Assembly (NCBI RefSeq): GCF_001306145.1
Contig: NZ_LGKO01000002.1
Span: 248,001 to 312,000 of the forward strand
DNA length: 64,000 nt
Reading direction: 5' to 3'
Source of the DNA: Thermanaerothrix daxensis
Lineage (GTDB): Bacteria; Chloroflexota; Anaerolineae; Anaerolineales; Anaerolineaceae
Part shown: positions 52,989 through 61,121 of the stretch, one piece after another
How positions within the stretch are numbered: the stretch's first letter is position 1
Layout of the letters: the number at the start of each line of letters is the position of its first letter
Notes under the pieces: model-generated
The model's database searches: none
The model's input: only the letters and a program-made list of their open reading frames with translations
What the model was told of the DNA's origin: nothing
Made by a program: the position numbers and the translations under genes

Positions 52989-53366
52989 TTGGACGGGCAG
53001 CTGCGCTTGGGGGAACACTATATTTGTGATCTCTCAAACTGCAACCGAGAACTGCTCTACGATAGCGAGCGTTCCCGCGATTTGTTCTTCCAGGCAGTGA
53101 GAGATAGTGGGTTAACCATTATCAGCGAGGGCTACTATCCTTTCAGCCCGCATGGTTTCACGTGTTTTCTCTTGTTGGCCGAGTCCCATGCGAGTTTGCA
53201 TGCGTGGCCGGAATATGGTTACTGCGCTATCGACCTGTTCACCTGTAACCTGGACCTTGATGTCAAGCCGTTGGTGGACAAACTGATTAGCCTGTTCGGT
53301 GCTCAAGACGCTCAGATCAAAGTGGTCAGCCGCTCTGCGGTCTGCCGGGAGGAGTGCCCAGCATGA
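52989..53366 (+). CDS. speD: S-adenosylmethionine decarboxylase proenzyme
   Basis: This bacterial class 1b AdoMetDC has about 125 residues. It self-cleaves at E65-S66 (LLAESHASLHAWPEYGYCAIDLFTC) to form the pyruvoyl group; H71 and C86 complete the site. It supplies decarboxylated AdoMet for spermidine synthesis. No ATG is in frame, so I use TTG at 52989, 11 bases after AAGGAGG. An out-of-frame ATG at 52981 opens a 39-codon frame overlapping this start. Homologues of this family have also evolved into ornithine or arginine decarboxylases. It ends in ATGA with the next gene. Confidence 0.85.
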   Translation: MDGQLRLGEHYICDLSNCNRELLYDSERSRDLFFQAVRDSGLTIISEGYYPFSPHGFTCFLLLAESHASLHAWPEYGYCAIDLFTCNLDLDVKPLVDKLISLFGAQDAQIKVVSRSAVCREECPA

Positions 53367-53788
53367 ACGCCTCGCTGGAATCCCCAATCCTGGTCCGCTA
53401 CATCATGGAAGAGCCGGGGGTGCCGGCTACGGGCGAAAAGCCGTGGGGATGGCACCTGGTGCTTAACCTCTACGAATGCGATCCAGAGCGCATCACCTCA
53501 GCGGAGGTCATCCGTCAGTTCGTCATTGACCTTTGCGACTTGATTCACATGCGCCGTTTTGGCGAGCCGTTGATTGTTAATTTTGGTGAAGACCCGCGTG
53601 TGACCGGGTATTCCCTGGTTCAACTCATTGAAACCAGCAATATCACTGGGCACTTCGCCAATCAGTCCAATGCTGCTTACCTTGATATCTTCTCGTGCAA
53701 AGAGTTCGATCCCGAAGTGGCCACACGCTTCTGTGTGGAGACCTTCCGAGCCAGAAAATTCAGCGGAGTGTTCATCAACCGTGGCTGA
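53363..53788 (+). CDS. Degenerate SpeD paralogue (prozyme-like)
   Basis: This 141-residue protein is clearly related to SpeD in its second half: GYSLVQLIETSNITGHFANQSNAAYLDIFSCKEFDP parallels the SpeD active-site region (quoted here as separate short motifs LIETSN, GHF, YLDIFSC). The cleavage dipeptide Glu-Ser is replaced by E90-T91-S92 and one residue is inserted before H97, so pyruvoyl formation is doubtful, though C112 is kept. It lies between speD and speE with ATGA coupling upstream (GGAGGAG present). A structural or allosteric partner of SpeD is the natural guess. Confidence 0.75.
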   Translation: MNASLESPILVRYIMEEPGVPATGEKPWGWHLVLNLYECDPERITSAEVIRQFVIDLCDLIHMRRFGEPLIVNFGEDPRVTGYSLVQLIETSNITGHFANQSNAAYLDIFSCKEFDPEVATRFCVETFRARKFSGVFINRG

Positions 53789-54611
53789 GACCTGGATTAC
53801 CGAGCAACTCCATTCCTTCTACCGCCAGTCGTTGCATGTGAAGAAGGTGCTGGTGGACGAGCAAACGCCCTACCAGCACCTCCAACTGGTGGAAGCCGAA
53901 TTCTTTGGCAAGGTGCTGATCCTGGATGGGATCATTCAGCTCACCGAGTATGACAACGCTGGCTACCACGAGATGATCACGCACGTACCCATGCTGGCGG
54001 TTGAGGATCCGCGCACGGTGTTGATCGTCGGCGGTGGAGATGGCGGCAGCCTGCAGCAGGTTTTGCGTTACCCTTCGGTGGAGCGCGCGGTCGTGTGTGA
54101 ATTGGACCGGCGGGTGGTGGAGGTCTCACGTGAGCACTTCCCTGGCTTTGGCGATCCCTTCAGTGATCCGCGGGCAGAGGTGGTCTTTCAGGATGCCTTC
54201 ACCTACCTGGAGAATCCCCCTCACACATTTGATGTGATCGTCTCAGATACCACCGACCCGATCGGACCTGCGGAGAGGCTCTTTAGCCCGGATTTCTTCC
54301 GTCGGCTGGCGGCAGCACTTAATCCGGGCGGGGCGATTGCCATTCAAAGCGAGCAAATGTTTTTCGACCAGGCGCTGATCCGCGATATTTACCGCTTTGC
54401 CAAGACGTTATTCCGCTCCCCCGCCTACTACTACACCCTGGTGCCCACCTACCCGGGTGGTGGGATTGGGTTTATGTATATGTCGGATGTGCCCTGGACG
54501 AACGGGCTCAACAAACCCTACCCGCCTGGCCAGATGAACTATCTCAATCCGGAGGTGCACCGCGCGGCCTTTGCTTTACCCGAGTTTTTCCGGCGGATTC
54601 TGGAGGGCTAG
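53781..54611 (+). CDS. speE: Spermidine synthase (aminopropyltransferase)
   Basis: This 276-residue enzyme has the SpeE motifs QHLQLVEAEFFGKVLILDGIIQ, YHEMITHVPM, VLIVGGGDGGSLQQVLRY (AdoMet-like cofactor site) and DVIVSDTTDPIGPAERLF (catalytic Asp). It transfers aminopropyl from decarboxylated AdoMet to putrescine. The GTG at 53781 lies inside the end of the SpeD-paralogue gene (8-base overlap), so translation is coupled. A strong terminator follows. Confidence 0.94.
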   Translation: MAETWITEQLHSFYRQSLHVKKVLVDEQTPYQHLQLVEAEFFGKVLILDGIIQLTEYDNAGYHEMITHVPMLAVEDPRTVLIVGGGDGGSLQQVLRYPSVERAVVCELDRRVVEVSREHFPGFGDPFSDPRAEVVFQDAFTYLENPPHTFDVIVSDTTDPIGPAERLFSPDFFRRLAAALNPGGAIAIQSEQMFFDQALIRDIYRFAKTLFRSPAYYYTLVPTYPGGGIGFMYMSDVPWTNGLNKPYPPGQMNYLNPEVHRAAFALPEFFRRILEG

Positions 54612-54657
54612 GCACGGTTCACATTGAGGGTGGCCCTTTCGGTGGTAAGGAACGCGT

Positions 54658-54689
54658 CTCTCGCAGGTGCCCCCTGCGAGAGATTTTTT
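54658..54689 (+). terminator. Terminator of the speD operon
   Basis: A 10-bp perfect stem (CTCTCGCAGG 54658-54667, CCTGCGAGAG 54673-54682), loop TGCCC, is followed by ATTTTTT. Strong intrinsic terminator. Confidence 0.92.
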
Positions 54690-54709
54690 CTCTCGCGCAC
54701 CGGGTGCGG

Positions 54710-54715
54710 TATAAT
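54710..54715 (+). promoter_or_regulatory. Probable -10 of gyrA
   Basis: Consensus TATAAT preceded by GCGG lies 49 bases before the gyrA ATG. The -35 position (54687-54692, TTTCTC) is poor and overlaps the U-tract of the upstream terminator. Confidence 0.45.
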
Positions 54716-54763
54716 CCTAATGTTGCCTAAAAACAGGTTTATTTTTTGGAATGAGAGAAAACG

Positions 54764-57220
54764 ATGGAAGTAGGCACGGTTTTCCCGGTAGATATTGATG
54801 AACAGATGCGCTCGGCGTATCTGGATTATGCAATGAGCGTGATCGTAGCCCGGGCATTGCCCGATGCGCGCGATGGTCTCAAGCCGGTGCATCGGCGCAT
54901 TCTTTATGCCATGCACGAATTGGGTTTGCGCTCGAACGCTCCCTATAAGAAGTCTGCGCGTATTGTGGGTGAGGTATTGGGTAAGTATCACCCCCACGGG
55001 GACATGGCCGTCTATGATGCCATGGCGCGCATGGCACAGGATTTTTCCATGCGCTACCCGCTGGTGGATGGGCAGGGCAACTTCGGTTCGGTTGATGGCG
55101 ACGCCCCTGCAGCCATGCGTTACACGGAAGCCCGCCTGAATGCCCTGGCTGAGGAGATGCTGGCGGACATTGACAAAGACACTGTGGATTTTACCGATAA
55201 CTTTGATGGCTCACTCAAAGAGCCGGTTGTTCTGCCTGCCCGCTTGCCCAATCTGCTGCTCAATGGTGCTTCGGGAATTGCGGTTGGAATGGCAACGAAC
55301 ATCCCGCCGCATAACCTGAACGAACTCAGCGCCGCCATTGCGTATGTCATTGATCACTACGATCAGATTGATGAGATAACCGTAGATGACCTGATGAAAT
55401 TCCTGCCCGGCCCGGATTTTCCCACCGGGGGGGTGATTGTGGGGCAAGAGGCCATTCGTCAGATGTATTCCACCGGGCGAGCCCGTCTGACGGTGCGCGG
55501 GCAAGCGCACATTGAAGAGATCCGAGGTGGGCGCTTTGCCATTATCATCACCGAAATACCCTTCCAGGTCAATAAGGCCAGTTTGATTGAGCGGATTGCC
55601 GAGCTGGTGCGTGAAGGACGCATTGACACCATCTCCGATTTGCGAGACGAATCGGATCGGCGCGGTATGAGCATTGTGATCGAACTTAAGCGCGGCGCGC
55701 AACCGCGGAAAGTGCTCAACCAGTTATATAAATTCACACCCTTGCAGATCACCTTCGGGGCGCATTTGCTGGCCCTGGTGGAGAATGAACCGCGCGTACT
55801 CTCGCTAAAACGTGCTCTGCAAATCTACATCGAGCACCGGCGCGAAGTCATTGTCCGCCGCTCACGCTTTGAACTGGAAAAGGCGCGTCAGCGTGCGCAT
55901 ATCCTTGAGGGTTTGCTCATTGCTCTGGCCAATCTGGATGAGGTGATTCAACTCATTCGCCAATCCTCGGATGCGGATGTGGCGCGCAAGCGTTTGATGG
56001 CGCGATTTAAACTCAGCGAAGCCCAGGCACAGGCTATCCTCGAAATGCCCTTGCGCCGCCTGGCGGCCCTGGAGCGCAAGAAGATTGAGGAGGAGCACAA
56101 AGCCCTGCTTAAGCAGATTGCTACGCTGGAGGAATTGCTGGCCTCACCCAAGAAGGTGCTCAAAGCGATCAAAGCCGATTTGCAGGAATTAACGGAGAAA
56201 TACGGCGATCAGCGCCGTACGCGCATCGTGGTCGGTGAGAAAGAGGATTTTGAAGAGGAAGATTTGGTCCAGGATGAGCCTGTGTTGATCATCCTGACGC
56301 AGAAGAACTACATAAAGCGCGTCTCTCCCCTGGCCTTCCGTACTCAAAATCGGGGTGGGCGAGGCGTTACCGGCCAGGCCCTGAAGGAAGAAGATGAAAC
56401 CCTGATGCTTCTAGCGGCCCGCACGTTGCACACCGTGCTTTTCTTCTCCGATCGGGGCAAGGTGTATGCTGAAAAGGTGTACCAGATCCCAGATGCCGGG
56501 CGTACCGACCGCGGTTTGCCAATTACCAACGTGCTTTCGCTGGAGAGCGGTGAGCGCATCACCGCTGCTGTGGCGGTGCCGGACTTCTCGGCTGCTCAGT
56601 ACTGCACAATGACCACGGTGCGCGGCAAGATCAAGCGGGTAGCGCTGGATGAATTTACCAATGTGAGGGCTTCTGGGTTGATTGCCATTACGCTGGAAGA
56701 GGGGGATGAACTGGGGTGGGTCCATCTGACCAGCGGGAAGGACGAACTCATCATCCTCACGGCTCAGGGGCAGGCTCTGCGTTTTCGAGAGGAAGAAGTG
56801 CGTCCGATGGGTCGTCCGGCGGCGGGCGTGATTGCCATGAAACTGCAACCCGGGGATCGCGTGGCCTCTATGGACGTGGTACGCCCGGATGCTGACCTGC
56901 TCATTGTGACCGAAAAGGGCTTTGGAAAGCGCACTGCACTCAAGGATTTTCCGCGTCACTCGCGAGCCAAATCGGGGGTGGCTGCATTGCCTTCAGCCTC
57001 AATGAAAACCAGTGGTCCTGTGGCTGCTGCCCGGGTGGTGCAGGAAGAGGATGAAGTTACCTTGATCTCTGCTGGCGGGGTGATGCTGCGGTTGAAGGTC
57101 AAGGACATCCGCCGAATGACGCGTACCGCGCGCGGGGTGCGTCTGATGGAGCTGGATAAAGGCGATACTGTGGCCTCCCTGGCCCGAATTGCGGCTGCCG
57201 ATTTGCGCGCGGGCGGATGA
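54764..57220 (+). CDS. gyrA: DNA gyrase subunit A
   Basis: This 818-residue type II topoisomerase subunit has the family start [25 protein letters not shown], the quinolone-resistance region ([19 protein letters not shown]) and the DNA-breaking Y120 in [10 protein letters not shown]. The C-terminal beta-pinwheel repeats are present, with GyrA-box-like NRGGRGVTG. With GyrB it introduces negative supercoils. ParC cannot be ruled out without the partner, but the pinwheel favours GyrA. It has its own promoter, and its stop abuts the stop of the convergent gene. Confidence 0.93.
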   Translation: MEVGTVFPVDIDEQMRSAYLDYAMSVIVARALPDARDGLKPVHRRILYAMHELGLRSNAPYKKSARIVGEVLGKYHPHGDMAVYDAMARMAQDFSMRYPLVDGQGNFGSVDGDAPAAMRYTEARLNALAEEMLADIDKDTVDFTDNFDGSLKEPVVLPARLPNLLLNGASGIAVGMATNIPPHNLNELSAAIAYVIDHYDQIDEITVDDLMKFLPGPDFPTGGVIVGQEAIRQMYSTGRARLTVRGQAHIEEIRGGRFAIIITEIPFQVNKASLIERIAELVREGRIDTISDLRDESDRRGMSIVIELKRGAQPRKVLNQLYKFTPLQITFGAHLLALVENEPRVLSLKRALQIYIEHRREVIVRRSRFELEKARQRAHILEGLLIALANLDEVIQLIRQSSDADVARKRLMARFKLSEAQAQAILEMPLRRLAALERKKIEEEHKALLKQIATLEELLASPKKVLKAIKADLQELTEKYGDQRRTRIVVGEKEDFEEEDLVQDEPVLIILTQKNYIKRVSPLAFRTQNRGGRGVTGQALKEEDETLMLLAARTLHTVLFFSDRGKVYAEKVYQIPDAGRTDRGLPITNVLSLESGERITAAVAVPDFSAAQYCTMTTVRGKIKRVALDEFTNVRASGLIAITLEEGDELGWVHLTSGKDELIILTAQGQALRFREEEVRPMGRPAAGVIAMKLQPGDRVASMDVVRPDADLLIVTEKGFGKRTALKDFPRHSRAKSGVAALPSASMKTSGPVAAARVVQEEDEVTLISAGGVMLRLKVKDIRRMTRTARGVRLMELDKGDTVASLARIAAADLRAGG

Positions 57221-57241
57221 TCAGAATAACATCATCCGCCC
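57211..57241. terminator. Inverted repeat over two abutting stop codons
   Basis: GGGCGGATGAT (57211-57221) and ATCATCCGCCC (57231-57241) form a perfect 11-bp stem with a 9-base loop spanning the stop codons of gyrA and the convergent small gene. There is no T-run. It probably serves as a shared bidirectional 3' end. Confidence 0.7.
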
Positions 57242-57430
57242 GGTGACCACCAGACACAGCATGCCCAGCACTACGGTCATCAGGAAAAGCAGGAGCGAAA
57301 GGACAAAGCGCTGGGCAGCCGTCATTCCTAAGAACTGGCCTCTGCGCCGCCGGCGGCGCGTTGAAGGGGGAGTGGGTTCCTCTTCTTCAGAAAACGAAAA
57401 GTCAATCGAACTGCGTAAATCGTCAAGCAT
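57221..57430 (-). CDS. Small single-pass membrane protein
   Basis: This 69-residue protein has an acidic N-terminus (SEEEEPTPPS), then a basic run RRRRRR, then one hydrophobic helix near the end (RFVLSLLLFLMTVVLGMLCLV). I do not recognise a family. The ATG at 57430 has AGGAGGTGAGG immediately upstream, a strong ribosome site, and overlaps the birA stop by eight bases. It is likely translated with birA. The topology suggests a cytoplasmic basic head and outside-facing short tail. Confidence 0.75.
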   Translation of the reverse strand: MLDDLRSSIDFSFSEEEEPTPPSTRRRRRRGQFLGMTAAQRFVLSLLLFLMTVVLGMLCLVVTGRMMLF

Positions 57431-58235
57431 CCTCACCTCCTGAGGATTCGGCGAATGATGACTCGAGTGGACGAATCTCACCGGCGGTCACCCAGTGATC
57501 ACGCCCATCTTCCAGGTGCAGGTGCAGGTGTCCAGCGGGGCTCAATCCTACCAGGCGCCCGATCAGCGGTGGGTTCAGCCCATCTTCAATCTGCACCCAC
57601 TCATTCCGAAATGCCAACCGGTTTTCCCAGGCGCTCATAAATTCGGGGGAAGCCAGATGTGCGCGCCAGGCAAGGTAAGCCTCGAGTACCTGGCGCAGTA
57701 CCTCCCAGCGCGAAATCGGACGCCCCAGGGCTTCTTCCAGGCTGGTGGCAGGGTAGCGGAGCAAATGGCTAGGCGGGACGGCGGCACGTCCTACATTAAT
57801 CCCAATCCCCAAAACGGCCCCCTGCAAGCGATCATCGGCCCAGGCCAGTTCAACCAGAATGCCGCAGACCTTACGTCCGGTAATCAGGACGTCGTTGGGC
57901 CATTTGATTTGTGCATTCAAGCCGTACCCCCTTTCAAGGGCTTGGACCACTGCCAGGGTCCCCAATGCCGTCAGACGCTCCGGTGGCAGGGGAGATCCTG
58001 CGTCAGGGCGTAAGATCAAGGTGAAAGCCAGCCCTGCTTCAGGAACGGTGACCCAGGTACGCCCCAGCCGGCCACGTCCCTGCGTCTGAGAACCCGCGAT
58101 CACCAATGCCCCATCCGGCGCACCGCCTTCCAACCAGGCCAGAGCAACATCATTGGTGGATCCTACTTCCTCATAGTAATGCCAGGCGGGCAGGTTGAGA
58201 TCCGCAAGCATTTGCTGAATTATGGGATCTTCCAT
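57423..58235 (-). CDS. birA: Biotin--[acetyl-CoA-carboxylase] ligase
   Basis: This 270-residue ligase has the catalytic core EVGSTNDVALAWLEGGAPDG, GSQTQGRGRLGRTW (biotinyl-AMP loop) and KWPNDVLITGRKVCGILVEL. A short SH3-like C-terminal domain ends GEIRPLE. The DNA-binding helix-turn-helix of regulatory BirA proteins is absent, so it should be a pure enzyme. It should load biotin on the carrier at 43808-44248 and other carboxylases. Confidence 0.95.
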   Translation of the reverse strand: MEDPIIQQMLADLNLPAWHYYEEVGSTNDVALAWLEGGAPDGALVIAGSQTQGRGRLGRTWVTVPEAGLAFTLILRPDAGSPLPPERLTALGTLAVVQALERGYGLNAQIKWPNDVLITGRKVCGILVELAWADDRLQGAVLGIGINVGRAAVPPSHLLRYPATSLEEALGRPISRWEVLRQVLEAYLAWRAHLASPEFMSAWENRLAFRNEWVQIEDGLNPPLIGRLVGLSPAGHLHLHLEDGRDHWVTAGEIRPLESSFAESSGGEDA

Positions 58236-58328
58236 GCAAGTAATTATATACCCTTTGCGTTTGAGATCGGCCTTGCTGGCTGAGCAGGAGAGTGTATTAG
58301 CGGTTTATTGGGATAACCAGGAGACACC

Positions 58329-58357
58329 TTTACATTATTACGTAATACTGATATAAT
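58329..58357 (+). promoter_or_regulatory. MerR-type promoter with palindrome in the spacer; probable leaderless start
   Basis: TTTACA (58329-58334) and TATAAT (58352-58357) are 17 bases apart. The perfect 12-bp palindrome TATTACGTAATA (58336-58347) fills the spacer, the place MerR proteins bind. The start codon at 58367 is only nine bases from the -10, so the mRNA is probably leaderless or nearly so. Confidence 0.8.
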
Positions 58358-58366
58358 ATAATTGAT

Positions 58367-58966
58367 ATGGAAAACCCGTCTCTCACTTCCAAAAAGCGCT
58401 ATTTGATTCACGAACTGGCGGAAATTAGTGGGGTGACTCCGCGCACCATTCGTTACTACACCGATGTGGGGTTATTGCCTCCACCCTATACAACAGAAGG
58501 ACGTTATGCCCTCTATGGCGAAGAACATCTGGAACGTTTGGAGGTGATACGGCGGTTAAAGGAGGCCTTTCTTCCACTGCGCGAAATTCACGTACTGCTC
58601 AATACCCTCAACGCCGAGCAACTGCGTGAATTTCTTGACCAGATTGAACAAACTCGACAGGAGACTCCATCAAAGCCAGGAGAGAGCGCACTTCGCTACA
58701 TTGATGCGATTCGAAAGGGGGAGGTGCCTATCGAAGAGCCTGCAGAAGAACCATTTTATGACCCAAGAGACAAGATTCGTGTCCAACGCCTGCTATACCG
58801 TCTGCGGGAGGAGACCAGCGACCCCGATACAGCCTCGCCGAATTGTTGGGAGCGCATTGTGGTGACCCCCGATGTCGAGGTCCACATTCGGGTAGGGAGT
58901 GATCCCCTGCTAAGGAGCAAGGTTAATCGGCTGATCGAGTTCATTCACCGTTTGTTCAGGTCCTAA
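58367..58966 (+). CDS. MerR-family transcriptional regulator
   Basis: This 199-residue protein has an N-terminal winged helix (YLIHELAEISGVTPRTIRYYTDVGLLPPP, continuing with LYGEEHLERLEVIRRLKEAF). A coiled-coil dimerisation helix (REIHVLLNTLNAEQLREFLDQI) and a C-terminal domain of about 80 residues follow, rather acidic and without an obvious ligand motif or metal-binding cysteines. It probably regulates itself through the palindrome in its promoter and the VWA gene 30 bases downstream. Confidence 0.9.
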   Translation: MENPSLTSKKRYLIHELAEISGVTPRTIRYYTDVGLLPPPYTTEGRYALYGEEHLERLEVIRRLKEAFLPLREIHVLLNTLNAEQLREFLDQIEQTRQETPSKPGESALRYIDAIRKGEVPIEEPAEEPFYDPRDKIRVQRLLYRLREETSDPDTASPNCWERIVVTPDVEVHIRVGSDPLLRSKVNRLIEFIHRLFRS

Positions 58967-58996
58967 GTCTTGTAAATTTTCATAAGGAGGTGTCGC

Positions 58997-60250
58997 ATGA
59001 GTGCTTCTGCGCTGCACCTGCGCGTAGCAGGTGATGGGTATCGAATTGCCCGTGAGGCCCCTACTCAACGCATCCTTGAAATCGAGATCACGGCCCCTGC
59101 ATCATCAGCCGCAAAGGACGAACGTCCAGCGCTCAATTTGACCCTGGTTATTGACCGCAGCGGTTCGATGAGCGGTGGGAAGTTAGCATATGTCAAACGT
59201 ACGGTTATCAATCTGCTGGATTTGCTAAAGCCTACAGATCGTCTCGGGCTGGTGATTTACGATGACGAGGTTGAGACTCTTAGCAAGAACGAATTCCTCA
59301 CCAGTCGCCACCGCCTTTTCCTGGGCGAGCAGATCCGCAGAATCACGAGCGGGGGAATGACCAATCTGGCTGGTGGATGGCTGACGGGGTGCGAGCGTGT
59401 CGCCGAGGCAGCCAGTGACAATGCCATCAATCGCGTGCTGCTGTTGACCGATGGTCTGGCCAATGTGGGGATGACCGATCCTGAGGAACTTGCCCATCAC
59501 GCGGCTCAGTTGGCGCAACGGGGGGTATCCACGTCTACCTTTGGAGTTGGCGAGGATTTTAACGAGCACCTCCTGGAACGCATGGCCACACAAGGGGATG
59601 GGAACTTTTATTACATTGACTCCCCCGAAAATACTCAGAAGATATTTGAACAAGAATTTGGTGAGTTGCTGACCATCACAGCCAAGAACCTCGCCCTTCA
59701 GATGACTTTGCCCAAAGAGGTTACCTTTAAGGTCTTTGGAGGATGGCGTCTTTACGAAGAACAAGGCGGCTATCGGCTTGCCTTGGGGAATCTAGCGGCA
59801 GGGCGCTCACTGCGGTTGTATGTGCAATTGCAATTTCCACCGGCTGGGAATGAAACTGCACTTGCGATGTCGTTTAAAGTGCATGCCGCCTCCTGGGACG
59901 ATCGGCCCCTCGAATCAGCAGCGGGTTTAACGTTCTACTATGCGAGCCAGGCGGAGGTGGTGGCAGACCCGATTAATCGGGGGGTGATGGAGCGCTATGC
60001 CCGTGTCCGATTGGCAGATGTCAGTCTGGAGGCGTTAGCACTGGAACGAGATGGCAGGTATGAAGAAGCGAGCCGCTTACTAACAGGAGTGTATCGTGAA
60101 CTGGCGAAATATTTGCCGGCTGAGGAGAGATCCCACTACGAACACCTTATCCAGCGCATGTCTCACGGAATGCAGGCGATGGAACGAAAAGTGCTTGCCC
60201 GCGGAGCCAATCTCCTACGCCGCTCTCGTGAAGACCTTTTCGACAAATGA
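58997..60250 (+). CDS. VWA-domain protein (inter-alpha-trypsin-inhibitor-like)
   Basis: This 417-residue protein has a VWA domain (about 45-230) with intact MIDAS: LTLVIDRSGSMSGGK, then threonine and VLLLTDGLANVG. A beta-rich domain (about 235-320) and a helical C-terminal part (about 330-417) follow. No signal peptide or membrane helix is present, so it is cytoplasmic. AAGGAGGTG precedes the ATG. It shares a transcript with the MerR regulator. Such VWA proteins often pair with MoxR-type ATPases, but none is nearby. Partner unknown. Confidence 0.88.
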   Translation: MSASALHLRVAGDGYRIAREAPTQRILEIEITAPASSAAKDERPALNLTLVIDRSGSMSGGKLAYVKRTVINLLDLLKPTDRLGLVIYDDEVETLSKNEFLTSRHRLFLGEQIRRITSGGMTNLAGGWLTGCERVAEAASDNAINRVLLLTDGLANVGMTDPEELAHHAAQLAQRGVSTSTFGVGEDFNEHLLERMATQGDGNFYYIDSPENTQKIFEQEFGELLTITAKNLALQMTLPKEVTFKVFGGWRLYEEQGGYRLALGNLAAGRSLRLYVQLQFPPAGNETALAMSFKVHAASWDDRPLESAAGLTFYYASQAEVVADPINRGVMERYARVRLADVSLEALALERDGRYEEASRLLTGVYRELAKYLPAEERSHYEHLIQRMSHGMQAMERKVLARGANLLRRSREDLFDK

Positions 60251-60326
60251 TAGATGGTTTAGAGGTGCTTGTTTTCTTGTCTGATATCCGCTGTGCCGGC
60301 GTTTAGGGGGAAGCCGTTGCATTGTA

Positions 60327-60376
60327 CCCGACGGGGTAAGGTTCAGGCAATGACCTTGCCCCGTCGGGCGATTTTG
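60327..60376 (+). terminator. Terminator of the MerR-VWA operon
   Basis: A 16-bp stem (60327-60342 with 60353-60368) with one G-T wobble is followed by CGATTTTG. Unusually long and stable. Confidence 0.85.
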
Positions 60377-60477
60377 TCTCTGCGAGTCCGGTGTTACTTT
60401 GTCATCAAGACCGGTGGCTTGTCTCCATTGTGAGTTGGAACCTTTCCGCGTCGCAAGCCTCAATAATAAAAAATACA

Positions 60478-60499
60478 ACTCCCACACTTAGGTGGGAGT
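60478..60499 (-). terminator. Terminator of the Hsp20 gene
   Basis: On the minus strand ACTCCCAC and GTGGGAGT form an 8-bp stem, followed by TGTATTTTTTATT. Intrinsic terminator downstream of the Hsp20 stop at 60513. Confidence 0.85.
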
Positions 60500-60512
60500 C
60501 AGGAGGGGAGGG

Positions 60513-60932
60513 TTATCGGCTCACAACTTTAATCGTACGTGGGCGGGCAGCCGCGGCTTTGGGCACGCGTAGTGTCAGCACCCCGTCTTTGAGGCTGGCT
60601 TCAGCAGAGGCAGCATCCAGTTCATCCGGCAGGTGGATCACTCGCATGAAGCGACCTTGAGGGCGTTCCCGCAGGATGTAAGTTGCCTTTTCGTCGGCTT
60701 CGGTCTTGAGCTCACCCTGTAATGTGACCGTATTATCCTGAATCTGGATTTGGATGTCTTCGGCTTTCACGCCGGGTAGGAGAGCGGTGATCTCATAGCC
60801 GTTATCATCTGCACGCACATCCACCGGCACCCATACCGTTGGGGATTCCTCAGGCCATTCCTCGTTCAGAGCACGATCCAGCCAGCGCCGCATCATCCAG
60901 CGACCATAAGGCATGCGCATGTACATCATCAT
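60513..60932 (-). CDS. Hsp20/alpha-crystallin-family small heat-shock protein
   Basis: This 139-residue chaperone has an alpha-crystallin domain (about 40-135) with YEITALLPGVKAEDIQI, the VTLQGELKTE segment, RFMRVIHLPDELDAASAEA and the GVLTLRVPKA signature. The C-terminal IxI-type motif is not clear (AARPRTIKVVSR is all that follows). The N-terminus is rich in Met and Arg (MMMYMRMPYGRWMMRRW), which may interact with clients. AAAGGAGG precedes the ATG. The inverted repeat at 60965-60988 in its leader may control it. Confidence 0.93.
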   Translation of the reverse strand: MMMYMRMPYGRWMMRRWLDRALNEEWPEESPTVWVPVDVRADDNGYEITALLPGVKAEDIQIQIQDNTVTLQGELKTEADEKATYILRERPQGRFMRVIHLPDELDAASAEASLKDGVLTLRVPKAAAARPRTIKVVSR

Positions 60933-60964
60933 AATCTACCTCCTTTACTTTTTCCCATTGACTT

Positions 60965-60988
60965 ATTGGGCTTGTTCCTTTGCCCAAT
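60965..60988 (-). promoter_or_regulatory. Inverted repeat in the Hsp20 leader
   Basis: ATTGGGC (60965-60971) and GCCCAAT (60982-60988) are a perfect 7-bp inverted repeat with a 10-base spacer, 33 bases from the Hsp20 start. It does not match the CIRCE consensus. It could be an operator or a stem in an RNA thermometer. Confidence 0.4.
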
Positions 60989-61064
60989 CTTGCTCTGATC
61001 ATAGGGGAGAACTGTTGGAATTTGGCTAATGAAACATAAACGTTCTATATGAATCTTCTAGATA

Positions 61065-61096
61065 AACGAAAACGCCCGGTTGGGCTACCAGGCGTT
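61065..61096 (-). terminator. Terminator of the ABC importer operon
   Basis: On the minus strand a 10-bp stem with one G-T wobble (AACGCCTGGT / ACCGGGCGTT, loop AGCCCA) is followed by TTCGTTTATC, 25 bases after the ATPase stop. Confidence 0.7.
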
Positions 61097-61121
61097 CGGC
61101 AGTTTGGATTTTATGTGGGGA

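Noticed and set aside
60933-61121. CIRCE element for Hsp20
   Set aside because: The inverted repeat is ATTGGGC/GCCCAAT and does not match the CIRCE half-site TTAGCACTC.
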